From: Dactylorhiza incarnata
Taxonomy: Eukaryota; Streptophyta; Magnoliopsida; Asparagales; Orchidaceae
NCBI GenBank assembly: GCA_033032865.1
Contig: JAWHQI010000229.1
Location: forward strand, 2,627,001 to 2,691,000
DNA: 64,000 nucleotides
Direction of reading: 5' to 3'
In this document: positions 53,401 to 61,911 of the stretch, in pieces
How the letters are laid out: every line of letters begins with the position of its first letter
Position numbering within the stretch: position 1 is the first letter of the stretch
Position numbers and translations under genes: made by a program
Notes under the pieces: generated by a model
Told to the model about the DNA's origin: nothing
Databases searched by the model: none
The model's input: the letters and a program-made list of their open reading frames with translations, nothing else

Positions 53401-56400
53401 TTTTTAATTAGTTGATGCCAACCAAAAAACTAATCTTTCAGCCTTTTAACAACGTGGCATGGGATCTGCATTTTACTGATCATCTTGATGTTATTATTAT
53501 GTTTTTGCAATAGCTGATCGCAGTTAGGGGGTAGGCACATGGTTTGAAACCAAAGCAAAGTTACATACAAAATTGAAAATGCAAATAAACCAGCAAAAAT
53601 AAAACTGAGCCGAGCTTTGTTTTGGGTTTGTCTTGTTCTAGATTTAGAATGCTAAATAAAATATGGTTTAACTTTTATTGATTTGGTTTGATTTCAACGG
53701 TTTATTTATTTGATTTAGTTTGATTCAACTCGATTTCATTTTACACCCAATTTTTAAACTTTAATTTGGGATTAACTCATCATACATCATATATTAACAT
53801 AATTCAAGTTGGTACATTTTTCTTGGTTTAGTAAAATTTCAAATACCAAACCAATCTAATCAAAGCAAACTTTCAAATCTAAACCAAGCAAAACGTGAAT
53901 ATAACTAAACTCCACCAATTAGATTTATCGGGTTTTTTTTCTTGAGCCTTTTTGTTTTTCCTTATCCAGATGGACAGTCATGGAACAAACATATAGCTGA
54001 TCTGCATGTTTGTTCAGCTGGGAAGATAAAACTTTCTGAGAACTTGATTCCCGCAGTGTTCGAACCAAAATTGCACCAAGTCCACACTTGCTCACGCTGA
54101 AAGAAGAGGGTGGAAAACTGTTAGATGGGCGGTTACTTTGAGCTACGAGTGAAGGAGTGAAAGAGAAGAAAAATGGATGGTGGAGGTCTCCTGAAAGGAG
54201 ATGCCGAGGCTAAGATAGCTGAAGCTGAGGGCTGAGATAGCTGAAGCTGAGGGTTGAGATAGCTGAAGCTGAGAGCTGAGATAGCTGAAGCTGAGAGCTG
54301 AGATAGCCGAAGCTGAGAGCTGAGAGATGAGATAGCTGAAGCTGAGAGCTGAGATAGCTGAAGCTGAGAGCTGAGAGCTGAGAGTTGAGATAGCTGAAGT
54401 TGGGAGCTGAGAGTTGAGATAGCTGAAGTTGAGATAGATCATATGAACCTGCTGATGGTGTCTCTACGATCCCAAATCTGAGACCGCTCAAGTCCACACT
54501 TGCTCACGCTGAAAGGAGAGGGTGGAAAACTGTTAGATGACCGGTTACTTTGAGCTACGAGTGAAGGAGTGAAAGAGAAGAAAAATGGATGGTGGAGGTC
54601 TCCTGAAAGGAGATGCCGAGGCTGAGATAGCTGAAGCTGAGGGCTGAGATAGCTGAAGCTGAGGGCTGAGATAGCTGAAGCTGAGAGCTGAGATAGCTGA
54701 AGCTGAGAGCTGAGATAGCCGAAGCTGAGATAGCTGAAGCTGAGAGCTGAGATAGCTGAAGCTGAGAGCTGAGATAGCTGAAGCTGGGAGCTGAGATAGC
54801 TGAAGCTGAGATAGATCATATGAACCTACTGATGAGGTCTCTACGATCCCAAATCTGAGACCGCTCAAGTCACAGGCTAGGAGCTAAAAACTCCTCCTCC
54901 CCCCTTTTTCTGAGACCCCTGCCCCCCTATTTATAGGCGGGAGGGCCTGCCCAAACGGGCGGGTCTAAAAGGAACGGGCTGCCCGGGACCGAGACCTCCC
55001 GGGGCGAGGTCGCCCGGGGGGCGACCTCAGGGCGAGGTCGCCCAGGCTGGCGACCTGGCGAGGTCGCCCAGGGGGGCGACCTCAGGGCGAGGTCGCCCAG
55101 GCTGGCGACCTGGCGAGGTCGCCCAGGGGGGCGACCTCAGGGCGAGGTCGCCCAGGCTGGCGACCTGATGAGGTCGCCCAGGGGGGCGACCTCAGGGCGA
55201 GGTCACCCAGGCTGACCACCTGGCGTGGTCGCCCAGGGGGGCGACCTCAGAGCGAGGTCGCCCAGGCTGGCGACCTGGCGAGGTCGCCCAGGGGGGCGAC
55301 CTCAAGGCGAGGTCGCCCAGGCTGGCGACCTGGCGAGATCGCCCAGGCTGGCGACCTGGCGAGGTCGCCCAGGGGGGCGACCTCAGGGCGATGTCACCCA
55401 GGGGGGGCGACCTCCCAGGCGAAGCGCGACCTCCACGAGGCGCAAATGCGAGACCGCCCGGGCGGTGGGAGACCGCCAGGGCTCGGATATCCGCCGAAAA
55501 ATACCTAGACTGCCGGGAGAGGTCGCCCGAGGACTGCTAGAGCGTGTTGATTGCCTCGGTTACCTAGAGAACTTGCGAGCAGCTGCTTATCTCTGCAAAA
55601 GACATGAGAAACAGGTAATGAAAAATGAAAATATGCCAGGTACCTGAAACAGCTTGTTGATACTTATTTTATTCATATTTGAAGTGTATGAGAGAGACCA
55701 TCTCATTTATAGAGAGTATATGAGTGCTTATTCATAATCACTTTGCTTTGATGTTGATGAAATAGTATCTATATGTGGGGAGAAGAGATAGTACTCATGT
55801 ATGCGGAGGGAGAAAACCAACATTCTGATATCTTTATATTCACATGCTCTCAGAAATATGAGCGTGAAATTAGTACAGCTGGACGCTTTTTGTCTTGCCG
55901 ATAATAATGTATCTAATGATATCACGTCATCTGATGCCCGGTCTCAATATATTATTTGAAAAATCTGAAGTCATAAATAGATTAAACATGGAATCCCGAA
56001 GTCCAGAAATCCAGAAATCCAGAAATCCCGACATGAAGAAAATATGAAATTTTATGGTACCTGAAAAATTAGTACCTAACAAATAATTTGCATAATTATT
56101 TGGCAGTGTATTGTGGTACTAAAATTAGTCTGTTTCTCTTGCAAATAATGTCACACCTTCTAGCATCAGTTGTTAGTGATCTGTTATAATCAATCCATTA
56201 ATAATAAGAATATCTACACTCAAGTAGATCGAGTCGATTAACTCGACAAAAACATCATTGCAATCAATGACAATCATTATAGAGAAAGAGATAGAGAGGA
56301 AAAGAGGCTGGGCTACCACTACACATCTGCGAGTGCTTCTAGCGAGATGTGGTCGCAGTGGGTTTTACGACCCTTACCCAAATCAGAGGTAGTATTTCCA

Positions 56401-59400
56401 CGCAATTTTTTATAAGTATTAATGTAAATAGCTGGAAGTAGAGTAACGAAAAAAGCTTAAGACATAAAAAGGATAAATGTTTGCAATGAAGGATACGAAA
56501 GTGAATATGGATATGACGTTTGATGTATCTGACTGCTGAGAAGATCTTCGCGATGATAGTTGTTGATAGAACCTCCAGTCACTGTCATACTTATTACAAG
56601 TAAAAACTAAAAAAGAAAAGATACGAAAAAAGCTCCAAACAAATGAGAGTCATACAAAACAGGGAATAAAGCGATATTCTATCTCTTCTCTATTCTATGC
56701 ACTTCTTTTATTGAGGGAAAAATTCTCTGCTTTGTAAAGTTGTCTCTGCTAGAAGAAAAACTATCTTCATATTACCAAGTAACATAGTCTTGTAACTTTC
56801 CTGCCTTCAACAGTTGATCTATCAATTTTCGGAGAGCATGACAGTCTTCTGTATCATGACCAATATCTGAATGATATGCGCAGAAGAGCTCTTGATTGCG
56901 ATTTTCAACCTTAGACTTTATAGGACGAGGTCTTCTATACTCTGGCATATTTTGAATATTTGGAAGGACCTCTTCCAAGGAGAGATTCAACTGAATAGAT
57001 CCTTCTGGGTAATTTTCATATTCAAGTGTTGTAGGATCATAAGATTGGATGGGAGAGACTTCCAAGTATGGAGATGACATATTCTGAGAAAGAGAATAAG
57101 ACTCAAACTGCTCAACTTGCGGAGGGTTCTGTGTTGAAGATGAGTGACTGATAGAAATTTCTCTGATGCTGCTGAATCTTCTGGTTCGGAGAACACACAT
57201 AGTTGGGATTCATCGCCTCATCTTCAATAAACTAATTTGCTATTTCGATGAGATGCTCATAAGACTTTGGCTCTTTTATGCTGACTTTATATTTGAGAGG
57301 GCCTTCTTGGAGTCCATGAATGAAGGCACATTTATACATCTCTTGATCAACATTAACAACCTCAAGAAGCTCTCTCTGGAATCTATCGACGAAGTGAGCG
57401 ATAGTTTCATTAACTCCTTGCTTGATTTGGAAAAGAGCTGTTGAGCGTCTCTTCCGCTTCCTTGAGGTAGCAAACTTCAAGAGAAGTTCTCTTCTGAGAT
57501 CCATAAAGCAAGTAATTGATTGAGGTGGCAGCTTACAAAACCATTCCAGAGCTTGACCGCCAATGGTCATGACAAGAAACTTGCACCTGATGCTATTCGA
57601 TATAGTTCTTAACGCAACAGCTAACTCAAAGACTTGAAGGTGGGAGATTGGATCTTCTCCCCCTGAGAAGGTTGGCAGGAGGGGTTCTTTAAACCCATTA
57701 GGAGCAGGTTCCCAACGAATTCTATCTGTAAAAGGAGAGAGTTCTTCTACTTCAGCAATAACTGGAGGGGCTGAAGGATAAGCTATATCAGCAGGAGTCG
57801 GAAAATAAGCACAATCCTCCTGAAAATTCGACACCTTTACTGGATCTTTCTGGGCAACTGATCTGAGATAATCACGGCGAGCAGCTGTAAATTCCTCAGT
57901 TTGAGACGGCAGAGGGGCAACTGGATGTGCAAACTTTGTAGGAAGAAGAGGAGCCGCGACTCGAGGAAGAAAAAGGTTTGCAACTCGAGGAGGAAAATGA
58001 GCCTCCTCAATAGGAGCTTGAGGTGGAAAGGGAGCTGTGATTTGAGGAGGAAGCTGCTGAGTGATATCTTCTATAGATTGATTAATCCCATCAATTTGCT
58101 GACGAGTCTGCTCCAGCTGTTGAGCAAGCTCTTTGCAAAATTGCTCCAGACGAAATTCTATGCGAAGCTCGAGAGCTTCCAAAGTGAGTTCATCATTTGA
58201 ATTATCTTGAACCTCTGTCATCTCCATTGTAATCGAACGGGTAAACCTGTTCGCCGTTAGATGGAGCTCGACGAGCTCTTTCCGAAAAGTTATGGCGGGC
58301 TGAAAACGGATAAACGAATCAAAAGTTACAGCTGTTTTAAGATTGAGTGTCGTTCTCAGAAAAATCTCATATCTTCATTGCAGCTGCTGTTCATCAACCA
58401 TTCCGATCTGAAGGTCGCGTGTTATGTTCGAACCAAAATTGCACCAAGTCCACACTTGCTCACGCTGAAAGGAGAGGGGGGGGGGACTGTTAGATGACCG
58501 GTTACTTTGAGCTACGAGTGAAGGAGTGAAAAAGTAGAAAAATGGATGGTGGAGGTCTCCTGAAAGGAGATGCCGAGGCTAAGATAGCTGAAGCTGAGGG
58601 CTGAGATAGCTGAAGCTGAGGGCTGAGATAGCTGAAGCCGAGAGCTGAGATAACTGAAGCTGAGAGCTGAGATAGCTGAAGCTGAGAGCTGAGATAGCTG
58701 AAGCTGAGAGCTGAGATAGCTGAAGCTGAGAGCTGAGATAGCTGAAGCTGAGAGCTGAGAGGTGAGATAGCTGAGAGCTGAGAGCTGAGATAGCTGAAGC
58801 TGAGATAGATCATATGAACCTCTGATGAGGTCTCTACGATCCCAAATCTGAGACCGCTCAAGTCAAAGGCTGGGAGCTGAAAACTCCTCCTCCCCCCTTT
58901 TTCTGAGACCCCTGCCCCCTATTTATAGGCTGGAGGGCCTGCCCAAACGGGCAGGTCTAAAAGGAACGGGCTGCCCGGGACCGAGACCTCCCGGGGCGAG
59001 GTCGCCCGGGGGGGCGACCTCAGGGCGAGGTCGCCCAGGCTGGCGACCTGGCGAGGTCGCCCAGGGGGGCGACCTCAGGGCGAAGTCGCCCAGGCTGGCT
59101 ACCTGGCGAGGTCGTCCAGGGGGGGCGACCTCAGGGCGAGGTCGCCCAGGCTGGCGACCTGGTGAGGTCGCCCAAGGGGGCGACCTCAGGGCGAGGTTGC
59201 CCAGGCTGGCGACCTGGCAAGGTCGCCCAGGGGGGCGACCTCAGGGCGAGGTCGCCCAGGCTGGCGACCTGGCGAGGTCGCCCAGGGGAGCGACCTCAGG
59301 GCGAGGTCGCCCAGGCTGGCGACCTGGCGAAGTCGCCCAGGGGGCGACCTCCCAGGCGAGGTCGCGCGAAGCGCGACCTCCACGAGGCGCGAAGGCGAGA

Positions 59401-60453
59401 CCGCCCGGGCGGTGGGAGACCGCCAGGGCTCGGATCTCCGCCGAAAAATACCTGGACTTCCGGGAGAGGTCGTCTGAGGACTGCGAGAGCGTGACGATTG
59501 CCTCAGTTACCTGAAAAAAGCCAGCTCGAGGTGATCGCCGATTTCTGGGTAAACACGCAGGATCCTTGCAAATTGAATGAATGCTTCTATCAATGATATA
59601 TGTGGAATATGAGTTTATTTAAGCAACTTTATGTAGACTTCAGTCTTATGCTTTAATGGCGGTTTTTACTATTATAATTACCCTATAGTGTTCTTGATCT
59701 TCTACATTACCAAATTTCTTCTCCTAGTAGGCTCTAGGATGATATATTTCTAGGTAAAATGATATATAAGAATGAACTGAATCTCACATTGAAATTGAAA
59801 GAAGATATTTTCAGAGCAAATGGTAGAGTTATGTAGAAAATCCATAGTTAAGTATGCTCTGGTGAGAGCAATTATTGGATGGATGATCTCCCGGAGTGTA
59901 CTTGTGAATCACATATAGAAACAAAATAAAATAATCTGGTTCAACTTAGTATGGAATGTGATAAATCAAAGCGGATATATTAAAATATTACTCTAATTGT
60001 GGGTATACCTCAGATTGTGGGTCAGGTTGTTTCAACTTGACCAATTCTAGAAGACATCTCATGAGTTACAAATTAATGCTGAGAATTTTCATTCTTTTTG
60101 AATATTACTTAGGTAACAATGCTGGTCCTATCTATAAGCAGTATATCAAAATATATATTACTCTAATATACTAATTTCCATCCACCAGGTTGATATTCAG
60201 TGCTCACAGACAGCACTTTGATGTCTACAATCACATTGACGGATCACGTGAAGTCACCGTGCCGGCCATGACTTGGGCTTTAGGCGGTCGACCTTCTTTT
60301 GTTTTCGCCTCATTTGGAGAAAACAACACTAGTGTGAGTACTTGTTCCTTGCCAGAGGAAATGCATGTGTTGATGAGTTATCTTTCTCTTCTAGTCCTGC
60401 TTCTAGCTGTGTCACTTATTTGGAGAGGTTCGTACTCCATAAGCCTTTTCTAA
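29171..60453 (+). CDS. Calcineurin-like metallophosphoesterase, Cdc1/Ted1/PGAP5 type, four exons over 31 kb
   Basis: Exons 29171-29401, 29507-30099, 52912-52998 and 60189-60453 join in phase through GT-AG sites into a 391-residue protein. Residues 7-30 form an N-terminal hydrophobic anchor and about 20 C-terminal residues ([14 protein letters not shown]) a second one, the topology of ER/Golgi Cdc1/Ted1/PGAP5 proteins that remodel GPI anchors. Conserved segments include [16 protein letters not shown]-like [34 protein letters not shown] and [13 protein letters not shown]. Motif positions are D52-L-L (usually DxH), G92-D93-I-M-A-K (GDxxDE), GERD 130-133 (GNHD), H242 (retained) and SAHRQH 308-313 (GHxH), so several metal ligands look replaced. 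The start is the first ATG of the open frame. Introns 2 and 3 (22.8 and 7.2 kb) are full of transposons. Function is inferred from family only. Confidence 0.9.
29507..30099 (+). CDS. Phosphoesterase exon 2
   Basis: 593 nt from acceptor TATCAG to donor GACAG^GTGGTT, phase 2. It encodes most of the fold, including [14 protein letters not shown] and LLLHFPL. The frame stays open past the donor to a TAG at 30190, so intron retention would add about 30 residues and truncate the protein. Confidence 0.9.
30461..31085 (+). repeat. Three tandem copies of a 208-bp unit
   Basis: Units start at 30461, 30672 and 30878 with ATTTTTGTGCACACTTACAT and include ACTATTTGGATGATAA, TCTAGAACCTAGTTGTAGG and AACAAGGAGACCAA. 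Origin unknown. Confidence 0.9.
31086..32889. other. Intronic AT-rich DNA, nothing recognised
   Basis: No repeat boundaries, tRNA or protein family segments were recognised on either strand. Confidence 0.55.
32893..33787. mobile_element. Harbinger-type element carrying a host gene fragment (Pack-MITE-like)
   Basis: 895 bp with termini GGCTCAGTTTGG and, on the complement, GGCTCTGTTTGG, flanked by TTA (32890-32892, 33788-33790), the PIF/Harbinger duplication. The interior has no transposase but holds the first exon, leader and part of an intron of an Alba-type gene. The right end is itself a 65-bp hairpin (33720-33786), so the alternative is a tiny MITE beside the gene fragment. Confidence 0.6.
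33330..33410 (-). pseudogene. Captured first exon of an Alba-domain (At2g34160-like) gene
   Basis: The complement encodes 27 residues [10 protein letters not shown], then a [16 protein letters not shown] block, followed by a correct AAG^GTATCT donor. Plant Alba nucleic-acid-binding proteins carry a near-identical NTKKPLFFYVNLAK block ending at an intron (from memory). No downstream exon was seen before the element ends, so it is a truncated copy. A CT-rich leader-like stretch precedes it. Confidence 0.75.
33791..34735. other. Intronic DNA, nothing recognised
   Basis: AT-rich; no ORF or repeat identified. Confidence 0.55.
34736..36452. repeat. Region rich in CGACATGTCG-like palindromes
   Basis: Well over fifteen copies of GACATGTCGG, CCGACATATC and variants in both orientations, spread over 1.7 kb of AT-rich DNA. 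Partial larger repeats begin TTGT(A/G)GATRTC (34738, 35390) and ATGTTTTAAATATCGG (35670). This may be the subterminal part of an unidentified DNA transposon or satellite-like repeat. No ends found. Confidence 0.55.
36453..36860 (-). pseudogene. Ty3/gypsy gag fragment
   Basis: The complement encodes [20 protein letters not shown], then [16 protein letters not shown], characteristic of chromovirus gag before the zinc knuckle, and a [15 protein letters not shown] stretch in which the knuckle is shifted out of frame. No LTR is attached. Confidence 0.7.
36900..37893. other. Intronic DNA with a short tandem repeat
   Basis: About four copies of a 23-bp unit (ATCATACCAGAAATCAGAGG core) at 37235-37322. 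Otherwise nothing recognised. Confidence 0.6.
37899..38056 (+). repeat. 5' LTR (158 bp) of the small LTR element
   Basis: Runs TGTTGGAG to CCAACA with a CTATATAATACCCC promoter-like motif. Its end abuts the initiator-tRNA-Met primer-binding site. Confidence 0.92.
39711..39859 (+). repeat. 3' LTR of the small LTR element, split by insertion
   Basis: 149 bp matching the 5' LTR. The final seven bases lie at 41138-41144, beyond the nested solo LTR. Total 156 bp versus 158 bp for the 5' LTR. Confidence 0.9.
39860..41132 (+). mobile_element. Nested solo LTR rich in GCGGTCTGG motifs
   Basis: 1,273 bp, TGTTGAAATTG..AATTTCACA, flanked by TTATT (39855-39859, 41133-41137). It contains dozens of GCGGTCT/AGACCGC motifs and GACCGCGCGGTCT palindromes, a CCTATAAATAGGAGCC promoter-like box (40599) and AATAAAG near the end. 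No internal region remains. Confidence 0.9.
41150..43722. other. Intronic DNA, no gene recognised
   Basis: Includes a GA-rich stretch with repeated ATCGGGAGAAGAAGCAG (42370-42700) and a GC-richer patch at 41500-41990. A 61-residue minus-strand ORF (41624-41439) begins with a hydrophobic segment, but I recognise no family. Confidence 0.5.
44158..46910 (+). repeat. 5' LTR of gypsy element, interrupted
   Basis: Starts TGATGGCGCGGAAAGCCC and ends TACCACTGCATCA. About 1.18 kb after removing the nested element and its duplicated GCCAC. It contains pyrimidine-rich 37-bp repeats (GCCGGCCTCCCCTCCTC core). Confidence 0.9.
44581..46145. mobile_element. Solo LTR nested in the gypsy 5' LTR
   Basis: 1,565 bp, TGACACGCTTACGGC..TATTGGACTCATCA, flanked by GCCAC (44576-44580, 46146-46150). 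It contains GGCAAGTGCACCGGTCGTAC, a motif I associate with plant gypsy LTRs, a G16 run (44728-44743) and a cluster of CGCACGACCGTGCG palindromes (45550-45850). Confidence 0.85.
46947..47351 (+). pseudogene. Truncated gypsy gag N-terminus
   Basis: Starts soon after the primer-binding site and includes an [18 protein letters not shown] coiled-coil-like segment. The capsid domain and CCHC knuckle expected before the protease are missing, suggesting an internal deletion of about 1 kb. The frame ends at 47351. Confidence 0.7.
47360..51058 (+). pseudogene. Gypsy pol with chromodomain, multiple lesions
   Basis: Protease active site DSG (about 47545) and [13 protein letters not shown] with [13 protein letters not shown] and catalytic YFDD (48595-48606); RNase H ([22 protein letters not shown]); integrase zinc finger (H..H..CRVC, 49590-49715), then [13 protein letters not shown] and [13 protein letters not shown]; and a chromodomain-like end ([15 protein letters not shown], 50860-50915). 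Lesions: stops at about 47478, 47911, 49368 and 50010, and frameshifts near 48737 and 50025. Several stops fit C-to-T changes at tryptophan or arginine codons, as in methylated plant repeats. Not functional. Confidence 0.9.
51010..52220 (+). repeat. 3' LTR of gypsy element
   Basis: 1,211 bp, TGATGGCGCGCAACGCCC..ACCATTGCATCA. It carries a few copies of a 37-bp pyrimidine-rich repeat (about 51421-51600); copy number differs from the 5' LTR. Confidence 0.93.
52226..52911. other. Intronic DNA before exon 3
   Basis: Contains repeats of GAATGGGAAAAACAG (52379-52494) and a duplicated TATCGAGCAACGACGGCG (52527, 52551). No gene recognised. Confidence 0.55.
52912..52998 (+). CDS. Phosphoesterase exon 3 (isolated 87-bp exon)
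   Basis: Lies between acceptor TTGTTTTCAG and donor CCAAG^GTAATT. The leading T completes a serine codon begun by exon 2 and the trailing AG is completed to arginine by exon 4. It encodes [20 protein letters not shown], matching the family segment just before the last metal-binding motif. It is 22.8 kb from exon 2. Confidence 0.88.
53000..54051. other. Intron 3, 5' part, nothing recognised
   Basis: AT-rich intronic sequence without recognisable repeats or coding segments. Confidence 0.55.
54210..54815. repeat. 21-24 bp tandem repeats (GCTGAGATAGCTGAAGCTGA)
   Basis: Two arrays (54210-54435, 54620-54815) in the left LTR, matched by 58575-58800 in the right LTR. Minus-strand ORFs rich in [11 protein letters not shown] are translations of this repeat, not genes. 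Confidence 0.92.
55025..55400. repeat. 55-bp GC-rich repeat with internal palindromes
   Basis: About six or seven units with core GCGAGGTCGCCCAGGCTGGC and CGAGGTCGCCCAGGGGGGCG. The two halves GCGAGGTCGCC and GGCGACCTC are inverted relative to each other. The homologous array is at 58995-59360. Confidence 0.92.
55620..56765 (-). other. Non-coding interior of the second gag-only element
   Basis: 1.1 kb between gag and the 3' LTR where pol would be expected. AT-rich with no protein family segment on either strand. Confidence 0.65.
56772..58227 (-). pseudogene. Retrotransposon gag (PF03732-like), one stop and one frameshift
   Basis: The complement starts [13 protein letters not shown], has a coiled-coil-like glutamine-rich segment, a proline-rich linker, then the capsid-like core ([55 protein letters not shown]). 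A TAG at 57232 and a frameshift near 57140 separate it from a zinc-knuckle-like tail ([19 protein letters not shown]) ending at 56772. It is a parallel to the gag at 14725: the same SRKRK core and no pol. Confidence 0.85.
58425..59555 (-). repeat. 5' LTR of minus-strand gag-only element
   Basis: 1,131 bp with the same order of parts: CAAGTCCACACTTGCTCACG, the GCTGAGATAGCTGAAG array (58575-58800) and the GC-rich CGAGGTCGCCCAGGCTGG array (58995-59360). Confidence 0.82.
59561..60188. other. Intron 3, 3' part
   Basis: AT-rich intron ending in TCCACCAG before exon 4. No repeat recognised. Confidence 0.6.
60189..60453 (+). CDS. Phosphoesterase exon 4 (terminal)
   Basis: 265 nt after acceptor TCCACCAG, encoding [29 protein letters not shown] and a hydrophobic C-terminus, ending in TAA. 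It completes the frame left by exon 3. Confidence 0.9.
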
Positions 60454-60640
60454 TTCTATGTTTATTTGTAGTGCCCGGTAGATTTTTTGTAGATGCTGAC
60501 AATGTAGGAAACAATTTTTTTATTTATTTTTCCCACTAGCATGTGAGCCAGTTTTTCCCCTTTAGAATTACTTCTGAATTGATTTTGATTTGATATGCCT
60601 CATGCATGGATTAAAATGAACAGTTGTGCTTATGCTTCTT

Positions 60641-60798
60641 GTTGGACGGTCCAACAAGAACCAAAAACAGGCATGCCAAGATTAGTCCCACACCGCCTAC
60701 CCCGACGGTGTGGGGGCGTGTTGGACGGTCCAACATGAACCAAAAACAGGCATGACAAGATTAGTCCCACACCGCCTACCCCGACGGTCCACTCGTGC
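60641..60798 (+). repeat. 79-bp tandem duplication downstream of the phosphoesterase
   Basis: Two copies beginning GTTGGACGGTCCAACA (itself palindromic) and containing AGATTAGTCCCACACCGCC. May be the edge of a small LTR element; no ends found. Confidence 0.85.
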
Positions 60799-61376
60799 TT
60801 ATAATAGGCCCCACCTCTCCTATCTTTGACCCGGGTTTTGGAATGGAAAATGAGTGCGGTGGTTTAACACTTCTCTTGGGCCAGATTTGTTTTTTATATA
60901 ATAAGCTTATTTTTTAAGGCATATCATTTATATTGATTGCATATTTAGTTATTTCTAAGGTGTGATAGGTTTAGCTACCTCAAAATCTATTATTCTAGAG
61001 AATGGATATGAGTTGAGGGTGGAAATTGTATTTTTTGGTTTGAATCTGGATGGCCATTATGGAGCTGTACGATAATGTTTTATTATAAGAGTATCTTGTA
61101 GAGAAGTTGAATATTGTCTAATTTATTGTTAGGACCAATGGATTCTACCTGTAGTCATTTTGTTGTAGGTGGACGAGCACATGATTCATACTAAGCATTT
61201 TGTTACATGAGTTTCCCAATTTGAAATTATATTCTCAGTAAGTCCCTCAATGTATATGAATCTTTGGCTTCTAGCACATGGACTTGCTTTTTTAATTAGG
61301 AAACATGGGAGTGGTTTGATGGTCTACCTTGCTTTGATACCATGTTAGAATCTAAGCATCAAGGTGCATATGTCAT
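60799..61376. other. Downstream flank, no gene seen
   Basis: AT-rich DNA between the tandem duplication and the MITE; nothing recognised. Confidence 0.55.
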
Positions 61377-61378
61377 AT

Positions 61379-61616
61379 GGATCCGGATCCCCTGGAGTTC
61401 GTGCGGGAACTCCAGGGTGGAGTTCAATCCAACGGCGCGAGACCCCCCAACTCCATCAATTCAAAGACTGCCTGAATTTATCCGCTAGAAGACCAAAAAA
61501 TGAAAAGTTAAAAAACTAAAAAAAATATAAAAAACAAGGGGGTTCCAACGGGCGAGATCGCGCGAACTCAATCCAACGGGTGGAGTTCCTGCACAAACTC
61601 CAGGGAATCCGGATCC
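61379..61616. mobile_element. TIR MITE
   Basis: 238 bp with inverted repeats of about 35 bp: left GGATCCGGATCCCCTGGAGT, right complement GGATCCGGATTCCCTGGAGT, each followed by a GTGC(G/A)GGAACTCCA segment. The interior is A-rich. No clear target duplication. Confidence 0.75.
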
Positions 61617-61911
61617 ATGTAATATGCAGTGGATATGCGTTACATGTCGTATTTTAGGAGTCTTTATGTATCTTAATTATGAATCTTCTGTTATACATCA
61701 TAGAAGTCATTAAAGTGTATTTTAATATTTTAGGTAGTTTTTATGCTTCGACTTATTTAAGGTCCTATGTAACTCTATTAAATACCCCTTGGATCGTGGA
61801 ATGAGACGAGCAAGAACTCTTATTTTCTCCTCCTCTCATAGTTAGGTTTAGGTAAATGTGTTTGGTGCTCCCCTCAAGTCCGTGTCTCTAGTAGCCGCGT
61901 CAAGGTGTTAC

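Larger units (their letters stand above)
54057..55613 (-). repeat. 3' LTR of minus-strand gag-only element, internally duplicated
   Basis: About 1.56 kb, larger than its partner because the block starting CAAGTCCACACTTGCTCACG occurs twice (54077 and 54491). It contains GCTGAGATAGCTGAAGCTGA tandem repeats and then 55-bp GC-rich repeats (55025-55400). The exact inner end is uncertain. Confidence 0.75.
54057..59555 (-). mobile_element. Second gag-only LTR retrotransposon (minus strand)
   Basis: Two LTRs (54057 to about 55613, and 58425-59555) surround a 2.8-kb interior whose only recognisable product is gag on the minus strand. The 5-bp sequence CGCAG flanks both sides (54052-54056, 59556-59560). 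LTR ends on the plus strand are TGTTCGAACC and GGGTAAACA. No pol is present. A canonical primer-binding site or polypurine tract was not recognised. It sits wholly inside intron 3 of the phosphoesterase. Confidence 0.82.

Noticed and set aside
54143..54868. Minus-strand ORFs rich in [11 protein letters not shown] (also 58502-58861)
   Set aside because: Translation of the GCTGAGATAGCTGAAG tandem repeat in LTRs.
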